DNA from: a virus | Strand: one strand, 5' to 3' | Virus record (IMG/VR): IMGVR_UViG_3300023179_000030 | Span: 1 to 64,000 of that record | DNA: 64,000 nt | Shown: one piece after another, positions 1 through 8,929 of the stretch | Position numbering within the stretch: position 1 is the first letter of the stretch | Layout: every line of letters begins with the position of its first letter | Program-made: the position numbers and the translations under genes | The notes under the pieces: generated by a model | What the model was told of the DNA's origin: nothing | Databases searched by the model: none | The model's input: only the letters and a program-made list of their open reading frames with translations

Positions 1-584
1 TGTATATCTCTTTCGTATGCATCGCCACGGCGTCTATAAGAACTTTCTGCAACATTTGTTTCTCCCACCATTTTATGACGTGTGGTTGGTAACTTGGTTT
101 TAGTAGTTATTTTCTTAGAGAAAGCACTCCAATCGGGCTTCATGACTTCACCTGTCTCACTGTCTGCTCCTTTTTTCGGGCGACCACGTCCACGTTGCGT
201 AGGTGGTGCTTTGTAGTCATCATCAAAGCTTGTGCCATAAGTGCCTTTGTGAATTCTACCAGTACTGGTGTGTTTTGTTTCGCCTTCAGATACTGATGCA
301 TGAGCTAGTTTTTTACCTGTAGCTGCCGCCTTTTGAAACTTTTCTTTACCATATTTTTTACGCCCAATCGCTGCTGCCACTGCTTCGGGATTTTCTGCTG
401 AGCCGCCTTTTTCAATTCCGGCAACTGTTTTTTTCCAGCCCAAATATTTCTCAGAAACAATCTGCTCCATAGTAGATTCTAGCAATGTATTTGATTTGGG
501 AGTTTTGGAGAGTTCAACTGCTGTGTCTGTCACCTTGTTAAAGTTATCCAAAATGTCATAAATATTGTTATTTTCTTGGCTCAT
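1..584 (-). CDS. Hypothetical protein, partial (runs off left edge)
   Basis: An open frame starts at the ATG at 582-584 and runs to base 1 without a stop, so at least 194 residues are encoded and the C-terminus is missing. An AGGA Shine-Dalgarno lies 8 nt before the ATG. The N-terminal ~45 residues are acidic. The middle carries a basic 'AAAIGRKKYGKEKFQKAA' segment and, near residue 130, an AT-hook-like RGRGRPKK. I do not recognise the family. It is the last visible gene of the gp48-gp4-gp16 run and starts 1 nt after the upstream gene, so it is probably late and virion- or packaging-related. The basic patches suggest DNA contact, which is inference only. Confidence 0.7.
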   Translation of the reverse strand, partial: MSQENNNIYDILDNFNKVTDTAVELSKTPKSNTLLESTMEQIVSEKYLGWKKTVAGIEKGGSAENPEAVAAAIGRKKYGKEKFQKAAATGKKLAHASVSEGETKHTSTGRIHKGTYGTSFDDDYKAPPTQRGRGRPKKGADSETGEVMKPDWSAFSKKITTKTKLPTTRHKMVGETNVAESSYRRRGDAYERDI

Positions 585-585
585 A

Positions 586-1197
586 TTATTTTCCTGATAT
601 TTTTTTAATTGTTGGCAACTTAATTTGCCTACTTCCTAGGGGGCTAACAGTATCACCTGGGAATGTATCACTGGTCTTGGTCGCTGTAGTTTTGCCGCCT
701 GCTGCTTGAGAGTATTCGTAACGGCGCGTAGCTTCTAATTCTTTTATAAGAACTGGCACCCTAGCATCACCAACTAGGTCCGCTGGTGGTTTGGTGGTGG
801 TCATTTCAGGCGTTGCTAAAACACTCTCACCCCATTTTTGCAAATTACTTTGCTCCATACCAGCCAAAGCAGCTTCATAGGGGCCGTTTAATGGGGTTAC
901 CTTAATACATGATTGGTGCATTCCCGCTCTTTCCGACACCTTTGACAAGATCAAAGCATCAGTAGTTGGATAACTTAGACATACATCAATAATATTAATT
1001 TCTACAGGGCCCAAATTTGGAAATTCCGGAGACTCGTGTATTGGCAACCTTTTGGGTTTGGTAATGCTTACTATCTTATAGGCTTCCAGAACCGTTTTTA
1101 TTTTTTCTATTAGTGTATCATCCACTTCACAGGCCAGCCTAATTCTAAAATCAAAGGTCCTGGTATTTTCTGTAACGTAATCGGTCAAACTTTTCAT
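586..1197 (-). CDS. Conserved phage protein, putative virion component
   Basis: 203 residues. The N-terminus 'MKSLTDYVTENTRTFDFRI' followed by an alternating hydrophobic segment looks like a small alpha/beta domain. From memory it resembles proteins annotated as virion structural proteins in T4-like and related marine phages; I could not verify this. The C-terminal third (from about residue 140) is Thr/Lys/Pro-rich and probably flexible. There is no enzyme motif. A late-type box (AATAAATA, 1217-1224) lies upstream and AGGA precedes the ATG. It sits between the small terminase and the unidentified 194-residue partial gene. Function unknown. Confidence 0.6.
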   Translation of the reverse strand: MKSLTDYVTENTRTFDFRIRLACEVDDTLIEKIKTVLEAYKIVSITKPKRLPIHESPEFPNLGPVEINIIDVCLSYPTTDALILSKVSERAGMHQSCIKVTPLNGPYEAALAGMEQSNLQKWGESVLATPEMTTTKPPADLVGDARVPVLIKELEATRRYEYSQAAGGKTTATKTSDTFPGDTVSPLGSRQIKLPTIKKISGK

Positions 1198-1216
1198 ATT
1201 TTTTCCTGTAATAGAG

Positions 1217-1224
1217 TATTTATT
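1217..1224 (-). promoter_or_regulatory. Late promoter-like box AATAAATA
   Basis: This matches the NNTAAATA box repeated upstream of late genes in this window (T4 late consensus TATAAATA). It overlaps the end of gp16 and lies 19 nt before the ATG at 1197, with AGGA in the leader. Confidence 0.5.
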
Positions 1225-1729
1225 AATTTTTAGAATTATTGGATGATCTGTTTAGTATTTGTGCTAGCAATGAATTTCTATCCAATACCTGCGCCTCACC
1301 CTCAATAGATTCGTCGGCTCCCTGGTTATCTTTGTTGATTTGATAATCCAATCTCATTTTCTTTAATTGTAAATCAACCATTTTAAGTTTTTTATCTAGT
1401 TTGGCTTGTTTAGCAGTGATCGCATGACCCAGTAATACCCCAGCTGTTTGGAATATAGTACCACTGAATCTAGCCTCCACGTTCATACCTAGGGACATTA
1501 AATCTGAAAAATTATCCTTAGCCAATTTGGCCAACTCGTCTAGTTCAGCGTCACTGGTGTCCAAGTCATTGACAAATGGCAACGCTAGATCTATTTTATC
1601 TATAGCATTATCTATTTCACTGATCGTTGTTTTTTGTTCTTCAGTTATTGCTACCACTTGTTCATGAGTGGTGTCGTCATCTGATTCAACAGGAGCTAAG
1701 TCAAAAAGGGCTTCTAAACGTTTAGTCAT
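1223..1729 (-). CDS. 16: Terminase small subunit, gp16-like
   Basis: 168 residues. The small terminase recognises or regulates concatemeric DNA for packaging by gp17. The acidic N-terminal ~60 residues lead into a helical core (about 70-135) with 'DNFSDLMSLGMNVEARFSG' and then 'KLDKKLKMVDLQLKKMRLD', a pattern I know from gp16 of T4-like cyanophages: two long helices predicted to form a coiled-coil hairpin and ring. Length fits T4 gp16 (164 aa). No gp17 is in the window. There is no Shine-Dalgarno. The late box GATAAATA ends 4 nt before the ATG, so the message may be leaderless. The assignment rests on motif recall and neighbourhood. Confidence 0.7.
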   Translation of the reverse strand: MTKRLEALFDLAPVESDDDTTHEQVVAITEEQKTTISEIDNAIDKIDLALPFVNDLDTSDAELDELAKLAKDNFSDLMSLGMNVEARFSGTIFQTAGVLLGHAITAKQAKLDKKLKMVDLQLKKMRLDYQINKDNQGADESIEGEAQVLDRNSLLAQILNRSSNNSKN

Positions 1730-1733
1730 TGAG

Positions 1734-1741
1734 TATTTATC
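1734..1741 (-). promoter_or_regulatory. Late promoter box GATAAATA abutting gp16 start
   Basis: Only 4 nt (CTCA) separate the box from the gp16 ATG and no Shine-Dalgarno is present. With the T4 late spacing, transcription would start at or within 1 nt of the start codon. Confidence 0.5.
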
Positions 1742-1762
1742 GTTTAAATTAGCGCTGGGATT

Positions 1763-2194
1763 TCATTTTTTAGTGCCAGCATAAATGTCGTGTTCCGTGA
1801 CAATTCTAAAAATAAGGCCTTGAGCTTTGCAGAATTTACGGGCTGCTTCCCATTTAAACATATTTAATGCCACAGCCGCTTTGTCTTTGGTAGATCTAGC
1901 AGATTCCATAGTGGTTTCTTTAAGTGGTTTTACTTCCACTACTTCCCCGTGTTTCTTACCATTTCTATCTACATAAACTATTAAAAAATCTGGCACATAT
2001 ATAGTATTTTTCCCAGTAAAGGGATTTCGATAATTTATGTGAATAGCTTCACTGGCCCATTGCAACACCGAAGGGTTATTATCTAAAAATAGCATAAATG
2101 TCATTTCCCAGCTACTTCTATAATGGGGCGTCTTTTTACCCACATATTTTTCAGGGTTTTTAATTTGATAAAAGCCTTGACTATACTTTGCCAT
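1763..2194 (-). CDS. 4: Head completion protein gp4 (PD-(D/E)XK nuclease fold)
   Basis: 143 residues, close to T4 gp4 (about 150). gp4 acts on packaged heads, trimming or sealing DNA ends before tail joining, and its family has a TnsA-like nuclease core. Visible elements are 'SSWEMTFMLFLD' with an N-terminal Glu (about residue 30), 'YVPDFLIVY' with the metal-binding Asp (about 69) and 'GEVVEVKPL' giving the E-x-K pair (about 87-89). Together these are a complete PD-(D/E)XK site, so the enzyme is probably active. It starts 4 nt after the upstream virion gene stops, without a clear ribosome site, suggesting translational coupling. Confidence 0.8.
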   Translation of the reverse strand: MAKYSQGFYQIKNPEKYVGKKTPHYRSSWEMTFMLFLDNNPSVLQWASEAIHINYRNPFTGKNTIYVPDFLIVYVDRNGKKHGEVVEVKPLKETTMESARSTKDKAAVALNMFKWEAARKFCKAQGLIFRIVTEHDIYAGTKK

Positions 2195-2198
2195 GATT

Positions 2199-2582
2199 TT
2201 AAGTTATTATAGTTCTAGACACATAGCTATTAGTTTTTGGGATATTCTTTATTCCCAGCAAACTTGTATTGACTCTTGAAGCATTTAAGTACAATGACAG
2301 TAGGGCTGTTAATTTGTCCTGTGATAGCTTTTGAAATTCAGTTAACACAGTCATGGGGTCTTCCTTTTTGGCTTGTGCAGTATCTATCACAGCCTGCGAT
2401 AACAATAATGCACTTTCCCTGTTACCGGTTTGCTCTTCAAAAAAACTCAATATTGCATCATTGGTATTCTGACTAATAGAATTCTTAGGTAAGAAAAAAT
2501 TATTAAAATATCTAGTAGTTGAGTTTGACCCAGTTGTATTTAAATTACTGGGCTGTTGAGGGTTATAAGTTATATTTGACAT
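2199..2582 (-). CDS. Small virion structural protein
   Basis: 127 residues from the ATG at 2580-2582, preceded by TGGAT. An in-frame start 13 codons upstream would overlap the gp48-like gene and was not used. The N-terminal ~40 residues are Asn/Thr/Ser-rich. The remainder is helical, with 'DAILSFFEEQTGNRESALLL' and 'LSLYLNASRVNTSLLGI'. The last motif is familiar from small structural proteins encoded between gp48/gp53-type and gp4 genes in T4-like cyanophages (recall). No catalytic motif is present. It probably belongs to the baseplate or head-tail assembly, but its exact place is unknown. Confidence 0.6.
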   Translation of the reverse strand: MSNITYNPQQPSNLNTTGSNSTTRYFNNFFLPKNSISQNTNDAILSFFEEQTGNRESALLLSQAVIDTAQAKKEDPMTVLTEFQKLSQDKLTALLSLYLNASRVNTSLLGIKNIPKTNSYVSRTIIT

Positions 2583-2584
2583 AA

Positions 2585-4867
2585 TTATCCAATGGTGATG
2601 TCGCCGTCTGTAAATGGCCACACTGTATTATTAGAAACGTCTGACGCTAATGTACCAGAATTTGGCAGTGATGCATAAACGTCTGAGTTTTCTCCCAAAA
2701 CAGCGGGTGTCCAATTAGTAAAGGTGGGCTCATAAATTCCTTCAGTTGTGGATACCACTTCATCATCTGCATTGGTACTTATGACACTACCGTTCTTAAA
2801 GACAGTGGTTTTACCGCCATATTGATTTTCCACTTGGCTGACCACATTTTGAGTAGGATTGTTTGCCACTTGTCCGCCATTGCCGGTCCAAGTTCCAACG
2901 ATGTTCTTAATACTACCACTTACACTATCCCAGCCCTGCACAATACTGCCAGTTATACCGTTTGTTAAAGGTTGAATTCCGTTGTTGATCGCCCTACCAA
3001 TTACTGCACCAGATAAACCGCTTACTGCCGCTGAAACGCCTTGACCTATCACTGATCGACCCAATGCAGTTGAGTTTAGCACAGTATTCAAAGTTGTTCC
3101 AGCATACAATCCACCAGTTATACCCGCTACTCCACTTAAAGCATTGGTTATATAGGCACTGGAAGTATTACCCACGGAGTAGGTCAAACCAGTTACCGGG
3201 TTAGTAAAATATTGTGGAGCATTGGGATTGACCGAACCACCCGCTGCTATTATATCACGAGTATTGGTGGGGTTAGTGTCAATATTTGTAGCATTAGTTT
3301 TGGCACCTGGGTAAGTCTGCAATATTTCTCCTGAACTATTAAATATTACCCGTGTCCCATCGTTATAAGTTTTTTGTAAAATTGTTTGCCCACTGGAGTC
3401 AGTAAAAGTTTGTGTTACCTTCAGGTTTTCATTGACATTATTTGGATTAAATGAGCCCGCTTGTGCCCCAGTGGTTGCATAATTACTTACTACCGTTCCA
3501 GAACTATCTAATAATAATGCAGTTTGCTGTCCAGTTACAGGTTGCCCGGTTCTAGCAGCGATTGCAATTTCCCCTGAATTATCTGTTGCTTGATAGACAG
3601 TGGTGCTATTTGGGTTTCCTGCCGCGCCAGCCTGATTGCTAATGGTACCTCGAGTCCAATTATCAAAAGCGCCACGTACATAATTTATCGCTGATCCCAC
3701 TGTTATAGCCGAAGCTGATCCTGAAATTGATACTCCATCACCATTGGGTGGGTTGGCATAAGGGCTCTCATAGGATATCAATCCAGTATTAGTTTTAATT
3801 TGACTGGTGGCCGCATCACTATATCCGGGAATTCCACTGAGGGTTGGGAAGAAACTGGAGTTAGTATATGTGCTATTAACCGCTCCATTAATTATTCTAC
3901 CACCAATTTGACCTATAGTGGTACCAATCAGTGTTCCAAAATTTGCGTTTTTTGCACCATTGTAAAGACGATAAGCATCTAACACACTACCAAATACCCC
4001 GCGACCGCTACCTGTACCTGGTGGTCTTGCAAGATCTTTTGCGCCGTCTGCTAGCGCCCCCACAATTCCAGAATCACTGTATATATTTGTAACACTTGTT
4101 GAAATTGGGCTGTCAAAGTTGTCGTAATGCAACACTGCGAACCCATTGACATCCACAGGGTTGACATAACCCGTTTTGTATTTGACAGTCTCAAATGCCA
4201 CAGTCATGGTATTCTCTAGGGTATCGCCACCACCCGATGAATTATGCTCACCATGACGCCAACCAGTTATGTATGGGTTAATTAGCAAATATTCTGTAAA
4301 CCTCTTATTGTGCAAACTGAATATTTGTATATTACGTAAGAATGGGGTGGCGCTGGAATTCCTTGGGTTAAACCCCCAATTGGAACGTAGCCTAGGGTTA
4401 TACTTATGCGGAGTTTGATACAGGGTAGCATCATAGTCGCTGTCCCTGTAATAATAAGTATAATAATCATTCCAAAAATTAGTTACTATATCAGCAGCAT
4501 CATCATGAAAGGATATAGTTATAGGATCATAGGAGATATTGGTCTGTACGATATTTTTTCTATTGTAAGAATTTAAAGTTTTAGATCCAATGTTAAATTT
4601 AGGTAGATCTACTCTTTTGGCCATTAATCCTGCTTCATATTGCTCCAAAAGAGTTTGACTACTAACCGAAGTATTAATAGATTGAGTTGTAATTAATATA
4701 TTCTGCAAAGTGTCTTTATCGATGTTGATGCAGACATAATATAAAAATGATTGTTTAGGAGCCAGTCTAAAGTTGTCCGCAAGGAATAACTTGGACGCAT
4801 GAGTATAGGGATGTGTGCCAACACCGGGCGCCAGTGATTTTAAATCTGCATTGTATAAAGAAGCCAT
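2585..4867 (-). CDS. 48: Baseplate tail-tube cap, gp48-like with large C-terminal extension
   Basis: 760 residues, about twice T4 gp48 (364). gp48 sits on the baseplate hub and nucleates tail-tube polymerisation with gp54. Residues 1-~260 match the cyanophage-type gp48 pattern: 'PGVGTHPYTHASKLFLADNF', 'VDLPKFNIGSKTLNSYNRKN', 'YDPITISFHDDAADIV' and 'LLINPYITGWRHGEH'. The remaining ~500 residues are Gly/Asn/Thr/Ser-rich with alternating hydrophobics and 'TGGLYAG'-type stretches, a low-complexity beta extension. The Asn/Thr/Gly composition resembles other virion proteins here. The start has no Shine-Dalgarno; a late box lies 5 nt upstream. The tail-tube gene and its terminator lie immediately upstream. 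Confidence 0.75.
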   Translation of the reverse strand: MASLYNADLKSLAPGVGTHPYTHASKLFLADNFRLAPKQSFLYYVCINIDKDTLQNILITTQSINTSVSSQTLLEQYEAGLMAKRVDLPKFNIGSKTLNSYNRKNIVQTNISYDPITISFHDDAADIVTNFWNDYYTYYYRDSDYDATLYQTPHKYNPRLRSNWGFNPRNSSATPFLRNIQIFSLHNKRFTEYLLINPYITGWRHGEHNSSGGGDTLENTMTVAFETVKYKTGYVNPVDVNGFAVLHYDNFDSPISTSVTNIYSDSGIVGALADGAKDLARPPGTGSGRGVFGSVLDAYRLYNGAKNANFGTLIGTTIGQIGGRIINGAVNSTYTNSSFFPTLSGIPGYSDAATSQIKTNTGLISYESPYANPPNGDGVSISGSASAITVGSAINYVRGAFDNWTRGTISNQAGAAGNPNSTTVYQATDNSGEIAIAARTGQPVTGQQTALLLDSSGTVVSNYATTGAQAGSFNPNNVNENLKVTQTFTDSSGQTILQKTYNDGTRVIFNSSGEILQTYPGAKTNATNIDTNPTNTRDIIAAGGSVNPNAPQYFTNPVTGLTYSVGNTSSAYITNALSGVAGITGGLYAGTTLNTVLNSTALGRSVIGQGVSAAVSGLSGAVIGRAINNGIQPLTNGITGSIVQGWDSVSGSIKNIVGTWTGNGGQVANNPTQNVVSQVENQYGGKTTVFKNGSVISTNADDEVVSTTEGIYEPTFTNWTPAVLGENSDVYASLPNSGTLASDVSNNTVWPFTDGDITIG

Positions 4868-4872
4868 ATAGA

Positions 4873-4880
4873 TATTTAGC
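4873..4880 (-). promoter_or_regulatory. Late promoter box GCTAAATA abutting gp48 start
   Basis: The box is separated from the ATG at 4867 by five bases (TCTAT). Transcription initiating at T4-late spacing would begin at the A of the ATG. No Shine-Dalgarno is visible. Confidence 0.55.
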
Positions 4881-4885
4881 CCATT

Positions 4886-4909
4886 TAAAACGCCCCTAAG
4901 GGCGTTTTA
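4886..4909 (-). terminator. Rho-independent terminator after gp19
   Basis: On the minus strand AAAACGCCC-TTAG-GGGCGTTTTA forms a GC-rich stem with a 4-nt loop and a T-rich 3' arm, 22 nt after the gp19 stop. It separates the gp18-gp19 unit from gp48, which then has its own late box. Confidence 0.85.
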
Positions 4910-4930
4910 AATTAAATTAATATTAGCAAA

Positions 4931-5545
4931 TTATCCCGTTATAACCGTGCCATTGGTTCTTGTAACACTTGTACCAACTCCACCACCGGAAATTTGTATT
5001 GCATTGTCATAGCGTATTTCCATTGTAATGCTCATTGGGTCATTGACGCTGTAATCTGCATCACCATAATTTACATTGGTTAGGAAACACCCATATAGCT
5101 GCCAGGATTCTAGAACTGTTGGTTCTATAGCACCATTGGCACCATCCAACATCTCTATAGTGACCACGAATTTATAGTCAATACCACTGGCTGCGCTGGC
5201 TTGTTCCATAAAATCAAATTGCTTTTGCAATTGCTCGCCAACCAATCTGCTGACATTACCACCTGCATCGTCACGTAGATCAGCAGTCACCGCAGACCAA
5301 GTTGGACGCCCAGCCAAATAGATTTTACTGTTATACACAGGAATTTCTATTGGGTCAAACGCCACTGTGGGTCTTCCAAATTTTAAAACCTGCTTAGTCA
5401 ATTCAGTTTTGGGATTGCTAACACCAAAATTTTCAAAATTTGCTCTATAGCGAAATTTTAATTTGGGCATTAGCATACCCTGTGTGGTGGCACTTTGATT
5501 GCCACCCAACGGTACTGTGAACCGTGTTAATGATGAAACTGCCAT
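4931..5545 (-). CDS. 19: Tail tube protein gp19
   Basis: 204 residues, versus 163 in T4. gp19 hexamers stack to form the inner tail tube. The T4-like cyanophage pattern is clear: an N-terminal beta segment 'MLMPKLKFRYRANFENFG', 'VLKFGRPTVAFDPIEIPVYN', a conserved 'YGDADYSVNDPMSITMEIRY' near the end and a short Gly/Thr tail. It lies 3 nt downstream of gp18 with a strong AGGAGC ribosome site, the usual sheath-tube order. It is followed by a strong terminator, so gp18-gp19 form one late unit. Confidence 0.9.
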   Translation of the reverse strand: MAVSSLTRFTVPLGGNQSATTQGMLMPKLKFRYRANFENFGVSNPKTELTKQVLKFGRPTVAFDPIEIPVYNSKIYLAGRPTWSAVTADLRDDAGGNVSRLVGEQLQKQFDFMEQASAASGIDYKFVVTIEMLDGANGAIEPTVLESWQLYGCFLTNVNYGDADYSVNDPMSITMEIRYDNAIQISGGGVGTSVTRTNGTVITG

Positions 5546-5548
5546 TTT

Positions 5549-8500
5549 TTATGCTCCTGTTCCTACGGTACTAGACGATGCTAGATTACCACCCTGGATT
5601 TCTCCGGGATTTTTTAATCGTATTGGTATATAAATAAACTCAACATCCTTAGTTGGTTGTATTGCTATATCTACCCATAGTTCGTGTCTAGCAATGCGCT
5701 CTGTGGTGTTGTTTGTTGAGTCACAGACAACTAAGTAATCTGTTATACCACGTTTAGCAATTAAATCATTAAGCAAACTAGAAGTTGTTGATTTGATAGA
5801 ATTACGTGTAATAGGATCATTGGGCTCAAATATAAAAGGTCTGCTCAATATATTTAATTGAGTCCTTAGATAATTAATCAACCTTGCAACATTAATCCTA
5901 TCCATTGCGCTGGGATCAGAGCTCAAGGTATTTTGACCATATACCACTAACCCTGTGCCTGGCAATTGTGTTAGAGGATTAATTTTGTTTGCACATAATG
6001 TGTCGCGTAGGCCTTGAGTAACCCCAATACTTACAAATGAACCGCTGTCAGCATCTACATAACCAATAGCGCTCAGATTATCAATTAGACCTCTACGTGT
6101 TCCAGCAGGTGCCATCCAGGGATAACTTACATTATCACTCTTGATGATTGTTCGCAATGCTGCGTGTGATGCTGGCACTACCACCGATGCACCAGATAGA
6201 TCATTGGTTTGCCCACTGGGGTAATAAACACCAACATAAGGACTTACTGTTGTTAGCCCATCTTCTGTAGTGGAAGTTGACCCTGAAGTATTTTGTGCCC
6301 AATTTTGTATTGCGGTGCCAGTTGCGGCTAACCGCATTGGGGTGTCACCAACAATAAACGCGGTATTATTACGATCTTCATTTAGTGCAACCATATTAGG
6401 CAGCAATTCAGGATAGCCTGGGCAAGCTATTAAGTTGTAAAGATTAGCATCTTCACGCAAAGCTGTACTGCCATCTATAGCTGCTTTTAATGCTGCAACT
6501 ACTACACCACGTTGAGCCTTACGCCCAAAATTTGGCACACCAGATTCGTTATAACCGCTTGCTGATACCCAGGTTGACGCTACAGTTGGTAATGATTGAT
6601 TTGGATACGCTGCCGCAGTAAAATAACTTGATTTGAATTGTTTTACATTAAAACCGCTAGCTCTGGTATTCCATAGCAATGTACCTCGTGCGTAAAATGC
6701 AGCACTGGGTGCATCTAAATCTACATAATTACTCTTGGCTAAAGTTGCAATACTAGGAATGCTATCTGTTGCCGGATTTATGCTGCCCGATGTTCCCCAA
6801 CGTGCATCAGCAAATACGATACCATTTTGGCTTACATTGTCTGAATTGTCAATTAATACCCACCGCGCAACACCGCTGACATTTTGCCAACGATAAAGTG
6901 CTGGGTAGTTTTCCAAATCATTTGTGTCTAACCATAGATCGCCATACTCCAACTGAGTACCATCGTCTTGTTTAGTAGGGGCACTAGAACTCAAAATAGC
7001 GCCAGTGCTGTTGGAATTCGTCAAATTGTACCCTCTAATATCTGAGGTCAATGTCTGATATCCAACCCAAGCGCTGCCATTGCTGATCATTATATCGGGA
7101 CGACTTGGATTATTATAGTACCAATATGTGTCATTAGTTGGGGCAACATAAGGCTGAGTGGCACTTACTGTATAGCCAATATTAGTCAATGGTTTCCAGT
7201 TTGTCGCAATTCTTACAGAACTTCCCAGTGCTGGACTTGCATAGACATTGGTTGCACTTGTGGTCAAGCCAATGTTTGCCAATGGTGTACCTGTACCGTC
7301 AGTTAAGAACATATCCCCGCCCAATGCATGTACTAAGGTCATTGCACCACTTGCGTTCAAGGCAGCTGACACATTTGGGATACTAGCCGCTGACACTGCT
7401 GAAATAAATCCTGGTACAGTGTTTGAAGTGATAGAAACAGAATATGTTGTTACAGTAGCACTAGCTGCATTAGCTCTGGTTTGTAATGTAAAACTAGAAC
7501 CAATAGCGGCTCCCACTGGAGTAGTAGTTACACCAGTAGCCACTGTTGCACCTGTACCGCTGCGATACCATAGATATGTTGCTATATTTGCATCTGTGGT
7601 CTCATAGACATTATATTGTGCAAATATTGTACCTGCTGCAATATTGTTGCCACCGCCAGTGGGGTCTAAACCATAAGTTGCAGCAAAAACATTTCCATAG
7701 TTTGATATTGTTTGTGATGACCAAGATTCGGTGCTGGCGCTGTAGGTTTTTACTGCTACAGATAAACCAGAACCAATTTGGCTAGCTTTTTGCCAAACGC
7801 TACCAGAAGGACGAGCTATGTTGCCAGGTATGGTGCCTTCCCAAGTTGGAACTGAGTAATAAGGACTTATCTGCACTGACGGTGTTTTATAGTATCCTGA
7901 GGTAATGCCTAAGGTAGTCAGTGGAGTCAAATTACCGTTGGTGATGTTAATCAGCCCGTCTGCCACGAAACCGTTGGAAGTTGCTGCCGATGTGCCACTG
8001 ATTATTAATTGATTGGTTGACGACACCCTTGCCGAAACCCCTGTTATAGCTGCTGAGTTAATTGCAGACGCAACTTGTGCCACATTTGCACCACTGGCAA
8101 GATTGACATTGTTGGTGTTGATTATGATATATGTACTTGCTGGTATAACTGGACTTGTTGTAGTGCCAGTAATTACCGGTAACTTTGATTGCCAACCCAC
8201 ATTACCAACCATTTGCCAAGTATTGTCATAAGTTTTGTAAAATACAGTATTTTTGTCGCTGACAACATTGACCGCGTAATCGCCAATTGAGCCAATTGTT
8301 ACATTTGGTGTAACATTACCCACCAATTCACTGGAACTAGTGATAGTGTAGGGGGTCTTTAACGTAAAAGCCTGGCTGGTGGCACTCCACTCGTATATAC
8401 CCCAATTAGTATTGGCGGTATCCATCCACAATGTTCCATCATCTGGGTTGGATAAAGGACGAGTTGTAGTACCAGTTAGGCCAGCGAGATCCACATTAGC

Positions 8501-8833
8501 CCGTTGTATATAGGCTGTATTGCTGACACCAAGTATACTGTATGCGGTTAGCAAACCATATTCATTTTGCTCATCAGCGTTGCTTGCAACTCCGCTTGAG
8601 GTAGTTTTGAACGTTGGTGTCCCAAAAGTGGTAACCAAGTCACGCTGGCTGGAAATATTCCATACTTTGCCCGCATTTTCCGATGTTGTACCTGCAGCGA
8701 TTGAAGTTCCGCCAGGTGCGATTTTATCTTGAGCTGTGGCTAGCAAAATGTAGGCCACTGAGCCCAAAGCATTAGGTGCGTAATTGCTTTGATCAGTAAC
8801 TGATATCTGTACGCCAGGACTTGTTAAGGCCAT
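5549..8833 (-). CDS. 18: Contractile tail sheath protein gp18, enlarged
   Basis: 1094 residues from the ATG at 8831-8833, chosen because AGGAGA precedes it and the protein then opens with 'MALTSPGVQISVTDQSNYAP', the canonical sheath N-terminus. An upstream in-frame start would add 56 non-sheath residues. T4 gp18 is 659 aa. The C-terminal core ends 'ERIARHELWVDIAIQPTKDV' ... 'FIYIPIRLKNPGE', the part that packs on the tube. Roughly residues 120-700 hold inserted surface modules: Trp-rich units (near DDGTLWMDT, NDTYWYYN and EYGDLWLDT) and two flagellin-like 'Q-ASAIN' segments with 'ISGTSAAT'. These would project from the sheath. It is co-transcribed with gp19. Confidence 0.88.
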   Translation of the reverse strand: MALTSPGVQISVTDQSNYAPNALGSVAYILLATAQDKIAPGGTSIAAGTTSENAGKVWNISSQRDLVTTFGTPTFKTTSSGVASNADEQNEYGLLTAYSILGVSNTAYIQRANVDLAGLTGTTTRPLSNPDDGTLWMDTANTNWGIYEWSATSQAFTLKTPYTITSSSELVGNVTPNVTIGSIGDYAVNVVSDKNTVFYKTYDNTWQMVGNVGWQSKLPVITGTTTSPVIPASTYIIINTNNVNLASGANVAQVASAINSAAITGVSARVSSTNQLIISGTSAATSNGFVADGLINITNGNLTPLTTLGITSGYYKTPSVQISPYYSVPTWEGTIPGNIARPSGSVWQKASQIGSGLSVAVKTYSASTESWSSQTISNYGNVFAATYGLDPTGGGNNIAAGTIFAQYNVYETTDANIATYLWYRSGTGATVATGVTTTPVGAAIGSSFTLQTRANAASATVTTYSVSITSNTVPGFISAVSAASIPNVSAALNASGAMTLVHALGGDMFLTDGTGTPLANIGLTTSATNVYASPALGSSVRIATNWKPLTNIGYTVSATQPYVAPTNDTYWYYNNPSRPDIMISNGSAWVGYQTLTSDIRGYNLTNSNSTGAILSSSAPTKQDDGTQLEYGDLWLDTNDLENYPALYRWQNVSGVARWVLIDNSDNVSQNGIVFADARWGTSGSINPATDSIPSIATLAKSNYVDLDAPSAAFYARGTLLWNTRASGFNVKQFKSSYFTAAAYPNQSLPTVASTWVSASGYNESGVPNFGRKAQRGVVVAALKAAIDGSTALREDANLYNLIACPGYPELLPNMVALNEDRNNTAFIVGDTPMRLAATGTAIQNWAQNTSGSTSTTEDGLTTVSPYVGVYYPSGQTNDLSGASVVVPASHAALRTIIKSDNVSYPWMAPAGTRRGLIDNLSAIGYVDADSGSFVSIGVTQGLRDTLCANKINPLTQLPGTGLVVYGQNTLSSDPSAMDRINVARLINYLRTQLNILSRPFIFEPNDPITRNSIKSTTSSLLNDLIAKRGITDYLVVCDSTNNTTERIARHELWVDIAIQPTKDVEFIYIPIRLKNPGEIQGGNLASSSTVGTGA

Positions 8834-8862
8834 GTATTTTTCTCCTAGTAATCTATTATAGA

Positions 8863-8870
8863 TATTTATC
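8863..8870 (-). promoter_or_regulatory. Late promoter box GATAAATA for gp18-gp19
   Basis: The box lies 29 nt upstream of the gp18 ATG, leaving room for a leader containing AGGAGA. This is the conventional arrangement, unlike the leaderless cases. Confidence 0.55.
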
Positions 8871-8917
8871 CAAAGGTTCAAAATACCGCACTTTAGACCA
8901 CTCTTCCCAAAGGTTTG

Positions 8918-8925
8918 ATTAAATA
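8918..8925 (+). promoter_or_regulatory. Late promoter-like box ATTAAATA abutting HNH start
   Basis: It lies on the plus strand, 4 nt (CTAG) before the ATG at 8930, with no Shine-Dalgarno. The geometry matches gp16 and gp48. Confidence 0.45.
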
Positions 8926-8929
8926 CTAG

